A DNA stretch of 64,000 bases from Allomyces arbusculus (Eukaryota > Blastocladiomycota > Blastocladiomycetes > Blastocladiales > Blastocladiaceae): contig JADHYV010000022.1 in assembly GCA_027604705.1 (NCBI GenBank), positions 186,001 to 250,000 of the forward strand, read 5' to 3'. Position 1 is the stretch's first letter; every line of letters begins with the position of its first letter. Positions 53,677-63,724 of this stretch are shown here, in pieces. The position numbers and the translations under genes are program-made. Under the pieces are notes generated by a model, which saw nothing but the letters and a program-made list of their open reading frames with translations, made no database searches and was not told the DNA's origin.

Positions 53677-54468
53677 ATGAAGGTCAGCCTCACGCTCGGA
53701 AACAATGAACACGGTCTCCTTTGCTTCAAGGGCGCCGTGGAAACGATTAAAGACCTCGTCGACGAAGTTCAGCTTCGATTTACCGAACAGGGGCTTTACA
53801 TGACAGCCATGGACGCATGCCACGTCGCGCTTATCAACTTTTCGTGGGGCCGCGATATGTGTTTGGCCTACGAAATAGACCTGGACGGCTCTGTCGACTC
53901 CATTGACATGGTCGTGTCTATGAAATACCTTTCCAAGGTCTTCAAGTGCTCCAAGTCCAAGGACTTTTGCACGTTCGCATACGATTCCATGACGTCAAGC
54001 AGCACTGCCATTGTCACGTTTGGCAAATCGGCAGCTAAACCTTTGTCCGAGTTTCAAGTGAAGCTTATTGATGAATCGGTCATGGAAGAGGCACCGCAGG
54101 TCCCAGACGACATGACCTTTTCTCACGAATGTGTGTGCAGCGCCAAAGAACTTGACACCATCGTCAAAAACTTTGGGCAGTTTTCCGAAACGTGCACGTT
54201 GTTCATGGACGAGGAACACTTGAATTTCAAGTCTGATGAAGCTTCATTCAAAGTCCCCCTCCTGTCCACCACTGCAGATGACCATGTGACCCCACCCAAC
54301 CTTTTGTTTTCGATCAAGTACCTTTCCCAATTCTGCAAAAGCTCCAGCATTGCCGATACATGCACCATCAAACAAGACAGTTGCTCCCCGCTATGTCTCG
54401 AGTACCCACTGGGGGATTCTGGATATGCCTTTTTGCAGTTCTTCCTTGCTCCAAAACTGAACGACTAA
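53677..54468 (+). CDS. PCNA-like sliding clamp, standard length
   Basis: At 263 residues this has the length of cellular PCNA. The signature GLYMTAMDACHVALI corresponds to the PCNA G-l-x-x-x-a-m-D-x-s-h-v-a-L strand, followed by a YEIDLDGSVDSIDM loop and YLSKVFKCSKSKDF. The last strand, YPLGDSGYAFLQFFLAPK, matches the PCNA C-terminal YxI-x-d-x-GxlxYYLAPK end very well. It should be the main replication clamp, distinct from the longer clamp at 3030-4022. Confidence 0.92.
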   Translation: MKVSLTLGNNEHGLLCFKGAVETIKDLVDEVQLRFTEQGLYMTAMDACHVALINFSWGRDMCLAYEIDLDGSVDSIDMVVSMKYLSKVFKCSKSKDFCTFAYDSMTSSSTAIVTFGKSAAKPLSEFQVKLIDESVMEEAPQVPDDMTFSHECVCSAKELDTIVKNFGQFSETCTLFMDEEHLNFKSDEASFKVPLLSTTADDHVTPPNLLFSIKYLSQFCKSSSIADTCTIKQDSCSPLCLEYPLGDSGYAFLQFFLAPKLND

Positions 54469-54529
54469 CGCAAGCTGTTGAAGTGTCAACTTGTCACCAC
54501 ATTTTTTTCAACAGAAAGGATAATACAAT

Positions 54530-55021
54530 ATGTCGTTTCTTTCAAGTCTCTTTGGGTTGGATGCCAAAATTAAGAGCGCACAAACTGAGGTTTACAATAA
54601 CGTTTACACAAAGAAGCAGGGGGATGAACGTTTTGTAACCAAGACAGACCTTTCCTCCAAAAACTTTGCCACGCAGGAGTTTGTAACTTCCCAAAAGTAC
54701 GCAACAAAGGACGATGTCAGCAACAACCTCAAGTCCTTTGCCTACAGCAAAGATGAAATTGACAGTTTCCTCAAGACCCTCAACGACAGGCTTGCAACGA
54801 CCGCCAAGATTGAAACGTTTGAGCCTTTAAAAGTGACCGCATCTCCCCAAACAAAATCAGACTGGCCGTTCAGCTGGTTTTCCGCAAACACAAAGACAAA
54901 AACCTTTGAACCGTTTGAAGCGCCAGTGACCCCCAAAAGCGTGTCATGGGCTTCAGACCAATTGCTTGGTTCTGAAAAGCAACAAGCACGTCCACATTGG
55001 TTTAGTGACTATCACCAGTAA
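54530..55021 (+). CDS. small fibre-associated protein with YSKDEID unit
   Basis: A 163-residue protein starting MSFLSSLFG. The first half has units of the form Y-x-K-x-x-[GD]-x-x-F (NVYTKKQGDERF, KYATKDDV, FAYSKDEIDSFL), related to the next gene's repeats. The C-terminal half is polar and disordered. The repeated form is that of the YTKAEIDAL elements of phage tail fibres. Confidence 0.6.
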   Translation: MSFLSSLFGLDAKIKSAQTEVYNNVYTKKQGDERFVTKTDLSSKNFATQEFVTSQKYATKDDVSNNLKSFAYSKDEIDSFLKTLNDRLATTAKIETFEPLKVTASPQTKSDWPFSWFSANTKTKTFEPFEAPVTPKSVSWASDQLLGSEKQQARPHWFSDYHQ

Positions 55022-55118
55022 CGTAGTAAAGCACCATTAACAACTGTCGGTAACAACCGATTCAGCGCCAGTGACTACATCAGAGATATTTTTTCTGATT
55101 AGTTTATAACTACCATCC

Positions 55119-55481
55119 ATGTCGTTTCTGTCCCAGTTCCCCGACACGTTGTATGCCACAGTGACGCAGCGTGAAAGCAAGTTGACGGGCAACTTTTATT
55201 CCAAAGCAGATGCAGATGCTCGCTACTACAACAAGACTGACGTGGATGCTCGGTTTCAGACCATCTACTCAAAAGCCGATGTCGATACCCGTTTCCAAAA
55301 TGTGTACGCCAAGGCAGATATTGATGCACGCATGAATGGTGTGTACTCAAAGTCAGACGTTGATTCAAAACTGAGCGGCATGTACTCCAAAGCAGATATT
55401 GATTCCCGTCTGGGGGCGGTGTACACAAAGGCTGAGATTGATACTTTCCTCAAGGACCTCAACACCCGTCTGACAAAGTAG
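55119..55481 (+). CDS. YSKAD-repeat fibre-like protein
   Basis: The 120-residue protein contains about seven copies of a 13-14-residue unit with the core YSKADVDARF or YTKAEIDTFL. These are the helical coiled-coil repeats known at the start of phage tail and receptor-binding fibres, where they form trimers. It opens MSFLSQFP like the preceding gene, so the two are related. It may trimerise with the fibre protein that follows. Confidence 0.7.
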   Translation: MSFLSQFPDTLYATVTQRESKLTGNFYSKADADARYYNKTDVDARFQTIYSKADVDTRFQNVYAKADIDARMNGVYSKSDVDSKLSGMYSKADIDSRLGAVYTKAEIDTFLKDLNTRLTK

Positions 55482-55513
55482 AAGTAAGCAGTTCGAGCCT
55501 CCTCTTTCAAAGC

Positions 55514-55550
55514 AATCGAATATGAAATGCGTGATGTTCCATATTCGATT
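55514..55550. terminator. 11-bp hairpin after the YSKAD-repeat gene
   Basis: AATCGAATATG and CATATTCGATT pair perfectly around a 15-base loop, 32 bases after the stop at 55481. It probably ends that transcript before the fibre gene starts. Confidence 0.6.
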
Positions 55551-55581
55551 TCATTTTCTCGTTACAATGTAATACTACGTC

Positions 55582-58500
55582 ATGAGTCAATCAGCAAAGT
55601 TGCTGAAAGAGTTTGGAAATTTGCTTGTCGATGGGCAGCAGGTGTTGACAGAGGAAATCGGAGTTCCCGTGGTGATTTCGGACACGACGGAGTCCATCGA
55701 TTCAAACTCGGGAGCTCTTGTGGTTTCCGGTGGAATGGGAATTAAAGGCGACCTTTTTGTGAGAGGGCAGATCGTCCCTCTTGGGGGAATGGACATTGCC
55801 GGGGGAAGGATTCGAAGCCTTCCTGTTCCAACAGCCCCTGATGAGCCCGTCACTCTGTCGTACTTTACGGCCAATTCGAATGGTGTTGTTGCAGGAACAG
55901 GCATTATTAAAGATGTCGACAATGTTATTTCAGTGTCTGCAACACAAACCCAAATCAATTCTCTTGGAACCATCACGACAGGAGAATGGCGCGCCAACCC
56001 CATTTCTCCGGAAAATGGAGGGACAGGTGCAACCAATCTCCCAACAGGCCAAATCCTGATTGGAAACGGATCAAGTCCTGTCCAAACAGATGCGAGTCTG
56101 TACTATAATACGACCACACGGACGTTGAGTTTGAGTGGGTTGAACGATACGTCGAGTGCATCAACAGGCACGCTGACGGTTGCTGGTGGAATTGGTATTG
56201 GTAAAAGTGTGTTTGTCAATCAAAACCTCGTTGTGAATGGCGTGTCAAGTCTGAGTGGCCTCGTCAATATCTACAACACGACAGATGCATCCTCTGGAAG
56301 TTCTGGAGCGCTCCAAGTATATGGCGGAGCAACAGTTCGTAAATCACTCTACGTCCTGGGTTCATCAACGCTCGGAACTGCAACACTGTATACCCTGTCC
56401 GTGTCATCAACTGATAACAGCACGTCGCCAACGACAGGAAGTGTTGTTGTAAGTGGAGGTATCGGAGTTTCAAAAAACTCGCACATTGGGGGCAATGAGG
56501 TCGTTCAAGGTTCAGTGTCGATTCAAAGCACGGCTGACTCTTTTTCGACTCTGTCGGGCGCTTTGATTGTTTCCGGTGGACTTGGTGTCAACAAATCCGC
56601 AACGATTGGCAATAACTGCAATGTTCTTGGCAACTCTCAAGTCACTGGAAACATGACCATTGGTTCAGTCACGCAAACTGGCTCCCTTGTTATTGCTGGA
56701 ACCCAAGACTCGACATCAGCTACCTCAGGATCAGTCACAGTTTCGGGTGGAATGGGTGTGTCCAAGTCTGTCAACGTTGGTGGTTCGCTCGTTGTTCAAG
56801 GAAATGTATCTTCCAATGGGACGTACTCTCATTCTGGCACTATGCAGATCATCAACACAACCGATTCGAGCGGTGCAGGGACAGGAGCGCTCGTCATTTC
56901 TGGCGGTATGTCAGTTGGCGGGAAGACGTTTTTGGCTGGCGACGTGAGTGTTGGCGGGGCATTCAATCTTGCAGGGTCGCTGGGGGTGACAACCGCTGCC
57001 ATTTCATCGACGACGGATGCAACAAATTCGACCTCGGGTGCATTCAAAGTAGCCGGTGGTGTTGGGGTCGACAAGACAATGTATATCGGCCAGTCTCTAT
57101 TTGTCAGCGACATGGTCACAATTAATGGTACGCGTCCATCCACGTCCTCCAGCACAGGCTCACTCGTCATCCCCAATGGCGGGATGGGGATTGGTGGAAA
57201 CCTCAATGTGCTTGGCAACATTGGACTTTCAGGGCAGCTTGTCTGCAACAACGTCGCTGAATCATCAAGCACGACAACAGGCTCGGTCGTTCTTTCTGGT
57301 GGCATGGGAGTTGCAAAGTCCATGTATATTGGTGCATCACTCAACGTCACAGGCTCAACAACGTTTTCCAACACAGTTTCCATGACCAATTCTGTTTCAT
57401 CAGGAGTAGTCACCATCACCAACCCAACTGACACTGCCAACACCACAACTGGAGCGCTTGTTGTGACTGGCGGTATTGCCACGGCACGGAGTCTGACGGT
57501 TGGTCAAAATGCCGGAATCGTTGGGACTCTGTCCGTTTCTGGATCGACGTCCTTGTCGGGCTTGACCACCATTGTCGGTGGCCTCACTGTTTCCAACACG
57601 ACCGAATCCACAGCATCGAACACAGGCAGCGTTGTCATGAGCGGTGGCGTTGGTATTGCAAAGTCCGTGTATGTTGGTGGTTCATTGAACGTTTTAGGGT
57701 CTGTCGCCTTTGGAGGTAGTGTCAGCTTTTCTGGAAGTACCATTTTCCCAAGCGTAACATCATTCAGCAACACGACCGACTCCACAAACACGTCTACCGG
57801 CTCTCTTACAGTTTCTGGAGGCCTTGGGGTTTCAAAGAGTGTTTTTGTTGGGTCAAACCTCACAGTCGTTGGCCAAATCAGCACAAACACGACGATGCAA
57901 GTAATGTCGACGACCGACTCATCAACAGTCACGTCAGGTTCACTCCTTGTCGCTGGTGGAATTGGCATTGCCAAGTCAATCAATGTCGGTCAAACGGCCA
58001 CAATCGCAGGTGCTCTCAATGTCAACAACAATACTGAGTCATCGTCAGTGTCCACCGGGTCGGTAATTGTGGCAGGAGGTGTGGGTGTTGCAAAGTCCGT
58101 CAATGTTGGATCAACACTCAACGTCAACGGAACAACGGCCCTCATTGGGTCGGTCACAATGAACAACACGTTGTCGGTTTCAGGGAACACGACTATTTCA
58201 TCAAACGTTGATTCAGGAAGTGCAGTCACTGGCGCCCTGACGATTTCTGGCGGAGTGGGAATTGGACGAAGTCTCTATGTCGGGTCGGGGCTTTCCGTCA
58301 TTGGGTCAACGACGTTGACGGGAAATCTGAATGCCAACTCGAGTGTCGCAGTGTCCGGCAACACGACCATTTCGGCAGTCACAGATTCCGCCAACTCGAC
58401 GACAGGAGCGCTGACAGTGTCTGGTGGTGTGGGCATTTCCAAGTCTCTGAATGTCGGTGCCGCGCTCAACGTTTCTGGCAACTCGACGACAATCGGTCAA

Positions 58501-61500
58501 GTCAGTGTGGCCAACACGGTCGATTCTACGAATTCCTCCAATGGCGCCCTGGTTGTTTCAGGCGGTCTTGCTGTTGCCAAAAACACCAATGTCGGTGGAA
58601 ACATGAGTGTCACAGGCACCTCGACTTTCAACAACACGGTCACCACTAACGGAAGTTTGATTATGAACGGCACAGCTACGTTGCTCAACACGGCAGACTC
58701 GTCCAGCACTTCCTCTGGCTCACTTGTTCTCAGCGGGGGGCTTGGTGTGATGAAGAATGTGTCTATTGGCGGCTCGTTGTTCATTCAAGGGACCACGACG
58801 TATACTGGTGGTGTGACCTCGGCTGCACCATTCAACGTGTCCAATACAAACGACTCGGACTCGCCGACGGTGGGTGCACTCACTGTTGCTGGAGGGATGG
58901 GTATATCCAAAAACGCGACGTTTGGGGGAAATGTCAACGTTCAGGGAACAACAAACTTGCTTGGGCAAGTCAATGTATCTTCCCTTTCCGTCGCAGTACT
59001 TGGGATCACAGGAACAACCGATTCATCAAGCGCACTGACCGGTTCTCTCACTCTGAGTGGTGGCATGGGTGTTTCCAAGTCTGTATTCATTGGCGGCGCT
59101 GCAAACGTGACGGGGCAACTCAAGGCAAGTTCAACGACAGATGCAACAAGTTCAGCGACTGGCGCAATGCTTGTCTCTGGAGGTGCAGGGATTGCCAAGT
59201 CCATGTTTGTTGGCGGTTCGTTCAACGTGACTGGTGCATCCACATTCACTGGAGGTATTCTTTCCCAGGGCACATTAACGAATACCGGAACAGTTCTTAT
59301 CCAGAATACAGCGGATGCAACGTCCACAACATCGGGAAGTTTTCAAACCCTTGGCGGGCTTGCCGTGGCAAAATCGACCTACCTCGGGCAGACTCTCAAT
59401 GTTGCTGGTCTGACCACATTTACCAATACAACAGAAAGCGCAAGTTTCAGTAGTGGAAGTGTTGTTGTTTCAGGGGGCATGGGTGTAGCTCGAAACCTGA
59501 ATGTGGGGATCAACATGCGTGTTAGTGGCAATTCGGTCATGGATGGAAACCTGACAGTGTCTGGTGTAGCCACGACGTTTTCACAAGCAACCATTTCTGT
59601 CAACAACACTGCCGACTCGACCAACATCTCGACTGGCGCAGTCATTGTCGCAGGAGGTATGGCGGTCGTCAAGGCCGTTAATCTCGGCTCGTCGCTTACG
59701 GTTTCCGGTCCAACACTACTGAACGGCACGGTTGCCGTCAACGCCACTGTTGATGCGACATCATTTGCCACAGGCGCACTGACTGTTTCAGGAGGGATGG
59801 GGGTTGCAAAGAATCTGTACGTTGCCGGTACAACCCAATTCCAAAGCTCATCAGAATTCAAATCGGCCGTCCTGATTTCCGCCACGACAGACTCTTCCTC
59901 CACAGTATCCGGGTCTCTTGTTCTTTCAGGAGGAATGGGTGTGGCAAAGAGTGCATTTATTGGAGGAGCTCTGAGTGTGACTGGATCGGCAACCGTTGGT
60001 GGCTCAACCACTTTCACATCACCCACCGATTCCTCGTCTTCCAGTTCAGGAGCGGTTACAGTGGCAGGTGGCCTTGGCGTCGCCAAGAACGTATATGTTG
60101 GTGCAAATTTGAATGTTGCTGGTACCGCCACAATTTCGGGAAATGTTCAAACACAAGCGCAAGTCATTTCGTCTGGAACAGTGCAAATCAGCAACACGAC
60201 TGATACGACTACATCGACGACAGGAGCCCTCGTTGTGTCTGGCGGAATCGGGGTGTCCAAAAACTTGTTTGTGGGAGGTTCATCGTCTATTGCTGGGTCC
60301 TCCACCATTGGTTCCACTTTGGCAGCAAATGGCAACTTTGTTCTCAGCGGCACGGCCACGATGAACAACACGACACAATCTACGCAATCGTCCAACGGAG
60401 CAGTTGTTGTTGCGGGCGGGATTGGGGTGGCCAAGAACATCAACATTGGTGGCTCCCTGAGTGTTACTGGGAGCGCCAGTCTCAACAGCACCTCCATCGG
60501 GGGACTCTTGTCGCTTTCAGGAGCAATGCAAATGTCGGATACAACAGAAAGCAGCAGTGTTTTGACTGGATCCATGATTGTTTCTGGCGGTGTCGGCATT
60601 TCGCGAAACGTCAATGTGGGCGGAAATCTCTCTGTGCTCACAAACGTTTCAGTTTCTGGGACGACTGGACTGTCTGGTGATCTGACTGTATCGGGTACGT
60701 CAGTATTCAGCAGTGTTACAGAAGCGACCAACTCGACCTCAGGTTCTGTTCGCGTTTCTGGCGGACTTGGAGTAGCCAAGTCGGTCTTTGTGGGAAACAA
60801 TCTCAGTGTGACGGGAAGTACTACGTTGAGCGGGTCATTGTATTCTCTCAGTGGCATGTCGTCGTCTGGCAACGTCACCATCACATCCACGACGGATTCC
60901 AATGGTGTGCTTACAGGGTCTCTCGTTACCTCTGGTGGGATGGGTGTCTCCAAAAACCTTTATGTTGGACAGGGTACATATATTCTCAACGGTCTCAATG
61001 TCACTGGCAACACCGTCTTTGGAACTGGAAGTATTTCCTCATCGGGTTTACTTACGCTCACCAATACGGTTGAAAGCTCCTCAACCAACTCGGGCGCCCT
61101 TGTCGTTGCTGGCGGCGTTGGAATAACGAAATCAGTCAACATTGGTTCCTCACTTGGTGTGGCCGGAGCATCATCACTCAATGGAAATGTCAGTATGGGC
61201 GGTAACCTGACGCTTTCAGGCATCATGACAATCAACAGCACGACTTCAAGTTCATCATCGTCCTCTGGTGCCCTGATTGTTTCTGGAGGGCTCGGAGTTT
61301 CCAAGAATATCACAGTTGGACAAACGATCAGCACCCCGCAAATAAATGTCGGTGGAAACGTCAGTGGGAGTCCATCGTCAACCGCGGGGACGTTCCTCAA
61401 CATTCCGTCAGCCGTGTTCACAGATTCACTTACTCCTGTCAGCAACACCACTCCGGGAATTGTTTTTACATCATTTGGAGCACCAACCCTTGCAGCTCAA

Positions 61501-62820
61501 AACCTTGGGGTTACCACAACAAATGCTACTACGGTCTACATTGCAGGTGCGCCTGTACAGGGAACAAATCAGACCATTACTAACCGCTATGCATTGTGGG
61601 TTGCCAATGGTATCGTCAACATTTCTGAAACTTCCCAAAGCTCGTCGTCCTCTACAGGAGCGCTTCGAGTATCGGGTGGTATTGGTGTGCAAGGGAACAT
61701 GAATGTGGGAGGCACTTTCTCAGTTCAGGGGGTCTCCAGTTTATCGTCTTCACTTGATGTGGCTGGTCAAACGACTCTTGCAGGTCCTGTTGTTATCAGC
61801 AACTCCATGCAGCATACTCTGACAACAAACAGTTTGTCTGCAACAACTGGTGCGCTTACAGTATCAGGAGGTGTTGGAATTGCCAAAAACGTTTATGTTG
61901 GTGGGACAGTCAACATCACTGGCAGTACGTCCATGACAGGAAACGTTAGTATCACAGCAACAACAGCATCAACAAGCCCATCGTCTGGTGCACTCGCTGT
62001 TTCTGGAGGAGCTGGTGTTGCGGGACAGCTTTCCGTTGGGTCAACATTGGCTGTTTCTGGTAATGTCAGTGTATTGTCAACGACAGTCTCCTCCAGCTCT
62101 TCAACAGGAGCACTGACGGTTTCTGGTGGTCTTGGTGTCGAAGGAAACACGAATATTGGAAGCGCACTCAACGTTTCTGGTCCCATTCAAATGTCAGGAA
62201 TGCTCACCGCAAACGGTCAAGTCGTTTTCCAGAACACGACAGATTCTTCCAGCGTATCAACGGGTTCGCTTGTAGTGAATGGTGGCATGGGCGTCGCCAA
62301 ACATGTGTTCTTTGGTGGGAACCTTACCGCAACTTCAGCGTCATCACAGTGTCAACTCCAGTCGGTTCAGGTTCAATCCACATCATCAAGTACATCGACA
62401 AGTTCAGGTGCTCTGATTGTGGCTGGTGGTGTTGGGATTGGACAAAACTTGAGTGTTGGCGGAGATGCTTCCGTTTCAGGAAAAGTCAGTGTGAGTGGGA
62501 CGCTCCAAACAACTGGTGCCATCGCAACAGCGTCTGTTCAGTATGTCTCTCCAGTGAGCGGAGACACTGTCACGATTGGAAATTCCCGACCAGGTCTGGT
62601 TATCAACACAGGCACATCCATCAGCACTCTGACAATTACCTTCCCCACTGCACCCGTTGATGGTCAGCGGGTCTTTGTGACGACAGCATATGCAATCACC
62701 AATCTCAACGTTAATGGTTCATTTATTGCAAATCACGTTCCCCCAAGTACGATGAATCAAGGCACGTTCTTCAACTATATTTACATTGCGAGTCAAAACT
62801 CGTGGGCTCGAATTGGCTAA
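55582..62820 (+). CDS. giant repeat fibre protein, 2,412 aa
   Basis: The largest gene in the window. About 41 copies of a ~50-residue unit, with the core SGGxGVxKSxxVGxxLxVxG preceded by an NTTDSxxxxTGALxV phrase, form most of the protein, a pattern of beta-helical fibre repeats. The N-terminal 200 residues include GEWRANPISPENGGTGATNL, close to phage tail-fibre GGTGATN elements. The last ~100 residues (TVTIGNSRPGL... NSWARIG) form a non-repeat end. It is very Ser/Thr/Gly-rich and lacks a membrane segment. I infer a long surface fibre, probably glycosylated. Confidence 0.8.
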   Translation: MSQSAKLLKEFGNLLVDGQQVLTEEIGVPVVISDTTESIDSNSGALVVSGGMGIKGDLFVRGQIVPLGGMDIAGGRIRSLPVPTAPDEPVTLSYFTANSNGVVAGTGIIKDVDNVISVSATQTQINSLGTITTGEWRANPISPENGGTGATNLPTGQILIGNGSSPVQTDASLYYNTTTRTLSLSGLNDTSSASTGTLTVAGGIGIGKSVFVNQNLVVNGVSSLSGLVNIYNTTDASSGSSGALQVYGGATVRKSLYVLGSSTLGTATLYTLSVSSTDNSTSPTTGSVVVSGGIGVSKNSHIGGNEVVQGSVSIQSTADSFSTLSGALIVSGGLGVNKSATIGNNCNVLGNSQVTGNMTIGSVTQTGSLVIAGTQDSTSATSGSVTVSGGMGVSKSVNVGGSLVVQGNVSSNGTYSHSGTMQIINTTDSSGAGTGALVISGGMSVGGKTFLAGDVSVGGAFNLAGSLGVTTAAISSTTDATNSTSGAFKVAGGVGVDKTMYIGQSLFVSDMVTINGTRPSTSSSTGSLVIPNGGMGIGGNLNVLGNIGLSGQLVCNNVAESSSTTTGSVVLSGGMGVAKSMYIGASLNVTGSTTFSNTVSMTNSVSSGVVTITNPTDTANTTTGALVVTGGIATARSLTVGQNAGIVGTLSVSGSTSLSGLTTIVGGLTVSNTTESTASNTGSVVMSGGVGIAKSVYVGGSLNVLGSVAFGGSVSFSGSTIFPSVTSFSNTTDSTNTSTGSLTVSGGLGVSKSVFVGSNLTVVGQISTNTTMQVMSTTDSSTVTSGSLLVAGGIGIAKSINVGQTATIAGALNVNNNTESSSVSTGSVIVAGGVGVAKSVNVGSTLNVNGTTALIGSVTMNNTLSVSGNTTISSNVDSGSAVTGALTISGGVGIGRSLYVGSGLSVIGSTTLTGNLNANSSVAVSGNTTISAVTDSANSTTGALTVSGGVGISKSLNVGAALNVSGNSTTIGQVSVANTVDSTNSSNGALVVSGGLAVAKNTNVGGNMSVTGTSTFNNTVTTNGSLIMNGTATLLNTADSSSTSSGSLVLSGGLGVMKNVSIGGSLFIQGTTTYTGGVTSAAPFNVSNTNDSDSPTVGALTVAGGMGISKNATFGGNVNVQGTTNLLGQVNVSSLSVAVLGITGTTDSSSALTGSLTLSGGMGVSKSVFIGGAANVTGQLKASSTTDATSSATGAMLVSGGAGIAKSMFVGGSFNVTGASTFTGGILSQGTLTNTGTVLIQNTADATSTTSGSFQTLGGLAVAKSTYLGQTLNVAGLTTFTNTTESASFSSGSVVVSGGMGVARNLNVGINMRVSGNSVMDGNLTVSGVATTFSQATISVNNTADSTNISTGAVIVAGGMAVVKAVNLGSSLTVSGPTLLNGTVAVNATVDATSFATGALTVSGGMGVAKNLYVAGTTQFQSSSEFKSAVLISATTDSSSTVSGSLVLSGGMGVAKSAFIGGALSVTGSATVGGSTTFTSPTDSSSSSSGAVTVAGGLGVAKNVYVGANLNVAGTATISGNVQTQAQVISSGTVQISNTTDTTTSTTGALVVSGGIGVSKNLFVGGSSSIAGSSTIGSTLAANGNFVLSGTATMNNTTQSTQSSNGAVVVAGGIGVAKNINIGGSLSVTGSASLNSTSIGGLLSLSGAMQMSDTTESSSVLTGSMIVSGGVGISRNVNVGGNLSVLTNVSVSGTTGLSGDLTVSGTSVFSSVTEATNSTSGSVRVSGGLGVAKSVFVGNNLSVTGSTTLSGSLYSLSGMSSSGNVTITSTTDSNGVLTGSLVTSGGMGVSKNLYVGQGTYILNGLNVTGNTVFGTGSISSSGLLTLTNTVESSSTNSGALVVAGGVGITKSVNIGSSLGVAGASSLNGNVSMGGNLTLSGIMTINSTTSSSSSSSGALIVSGGLGVSKNITVGQTISTPQINVGGNVSGSPSSTAGTFLNIPSAVFTDSLTPVSNTTPGIVFTSFGAPTLAAQNLGVTTTNATTVYIAGAPVQGTNQTITNRYALWVANGIVNISETSQSSSSSTGALRVSGGIGVQGNMNVGGTFSVQGVSSLSSSLDVAGQTTLAGPVVISNSMQHTLTTNSLSATTGALTVSGGVGIAKNVYVGGTVNITGSTSMTGNVSITATTASTSPSSGALAVSGGAGVAGQLSVGSTLAVSGNVSVLSTTVSSSSSTGALTVSGGLGVEGNTNIGSALNVSGPIQMSGMLTANGQVVFQNTTDSSSVSTGSLVVNGGMGVAKHVFFGGNLTATSASSQCQLQSVQVQSTSSSTSTSSGALIVAGGVGIGQNLSVGGDASVSGKVSVSGTLQTTGAIATASVQYVSPVSGDTVTIGNSRPGLVINTGTSISTLTITFPTAPVDGQRVFVTTAYAITNLNVNGSFIANHVPPSTMNQGTFFNYIYIASQNSWARIG

Positions 62821-63602
62821 CGCCCTTCTGTGTATGTGCACAGCACAGGCACTCCATGTATTTTACGCCACATTTGCTCCACGTACTCGCGCAACGTATG
62901 GTTTGCAATTGGTATATATGCGAATTTCCATGTGTTTTCCTTGTGTTTTTCGTGCTCGACATGGATTCCGTTTTTGAAATACACTTGGTCGTGGTGTTGG
63001 AGAAACTCTTTCTCCGCCTTGGACAAGTTCATGGATGCAATGTCGTCTCGTTCGAATATCCGCTCGAACGTTCCGCTCTTCTGATCAAACACCTTGGGTA
63101 GTTTTTTGTCATCGTGGGTCCATGCAAACTTGAGATGCGAAATCGTTTTTGCAGGGACAAGAATCGACGTGTCCGTCAGCAAGTCGACAGAAATACCACT
63201 CTGGGACCCTGGTCGACTTTCACAGTCCTCGCGTAACAGATGCTGCTTTGCTCGTTGGCGCAAGTTGCATGAACCACCATTGTACACGACGCTGAATCCA
63301 TTCTCTTGACGAGGATATCGTCTGCCGGAATTGAGACAGTGACGAACGGGTTCATTGGTCAGAATCCAGTATATGCCTGCAACTGCTGGGATTCTACTGA
63401 GGTCTCTCTTGCAAGTGACGTGAATCTGAGCAACTTCTTGGACGCTGCTTGAAGGAATGGGAATTTCGAGCACGCTGTTGGAAGACTCGTCATAAAAGCA
63501 AGAGGATAACGAGCTCGTGAAACTGGGGCTTGAGAGTTCCTCAAAGCTCAGACTTCTTTTTGTAATAGCACCAGTCCCGCGGATCATTTTGGCGCCAATC
63601 AT
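62817..63602 (-). CDS. GIY-YIG-like nuclease-fold protein
   Basis: The 261-residue protein has at 74-121 the order of a GIY-YIG domain: VAGIYWIL, a loop, VVYNGGSCNLRQRAKQHLL, with the conserved Arg and His. The second motif reads YNG rather than YIG. GIY-YIG enzymes cut DNA and occur in homing elements and repair. Whether this one is active is uncertain. The N-terminal 70 residues are Ser-rich and disordered. The end overlaps the fibre gene by 4 bases. Confidence 0.65.
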   Translation of the reverse strand: MIGAKMIRGTGAITKRSLSFEELSSPSFTSSLSSCFYDESSNSVLEIPIPSSSVQEVAQIHVTCKRDLSRIPAVAGIYWILTNEPVRHCLNSGRRYPRQENGFSVVYNGGSCNLRQRAKQHLLREDCESRPGSQSGISVDLLTDTSILVPAKTISHLKFAWTHDDKKLPKVFDQKSGTFERIFERDDIASMNLSKAEKEFLQHHDQVYFKNGIHVEHEKHKENTWKFAYIPIANHTLREYVEQMWRKIHGVPVLCTYTEGR

Positions 63603-63633
63603 GTTGCGGCACTCTAATCTTCATAAAGGCTAC

Positions 63634-63664
63634 TTGACATCGATAGTTATATCATCGATGTCAA
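63634..63664. repeat. 11-bp hairpin between divergent genes
   Basis: TTGACATCGAT and ATCGATGTCAA pair perfectly around a 9-base loop. It lies upstream of two divergent genes, so it is more likely a control site than a terminator. Confidence 0.55.
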
Positions 63665-63724
63665 TGTGTATCTACAAATTCCACTCGCGCCACGCCCAAA
63701 ACTTTTTTCCAATCGTATCTCAAG

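Noticed and set aside
55587-61451. Many minus-strand open frames of 60-270 codons opposite the giant fibre
   Set aside because: They repeat with the same period as the fibre units and are a by-product of its codon pattern (PPET-type repeats).
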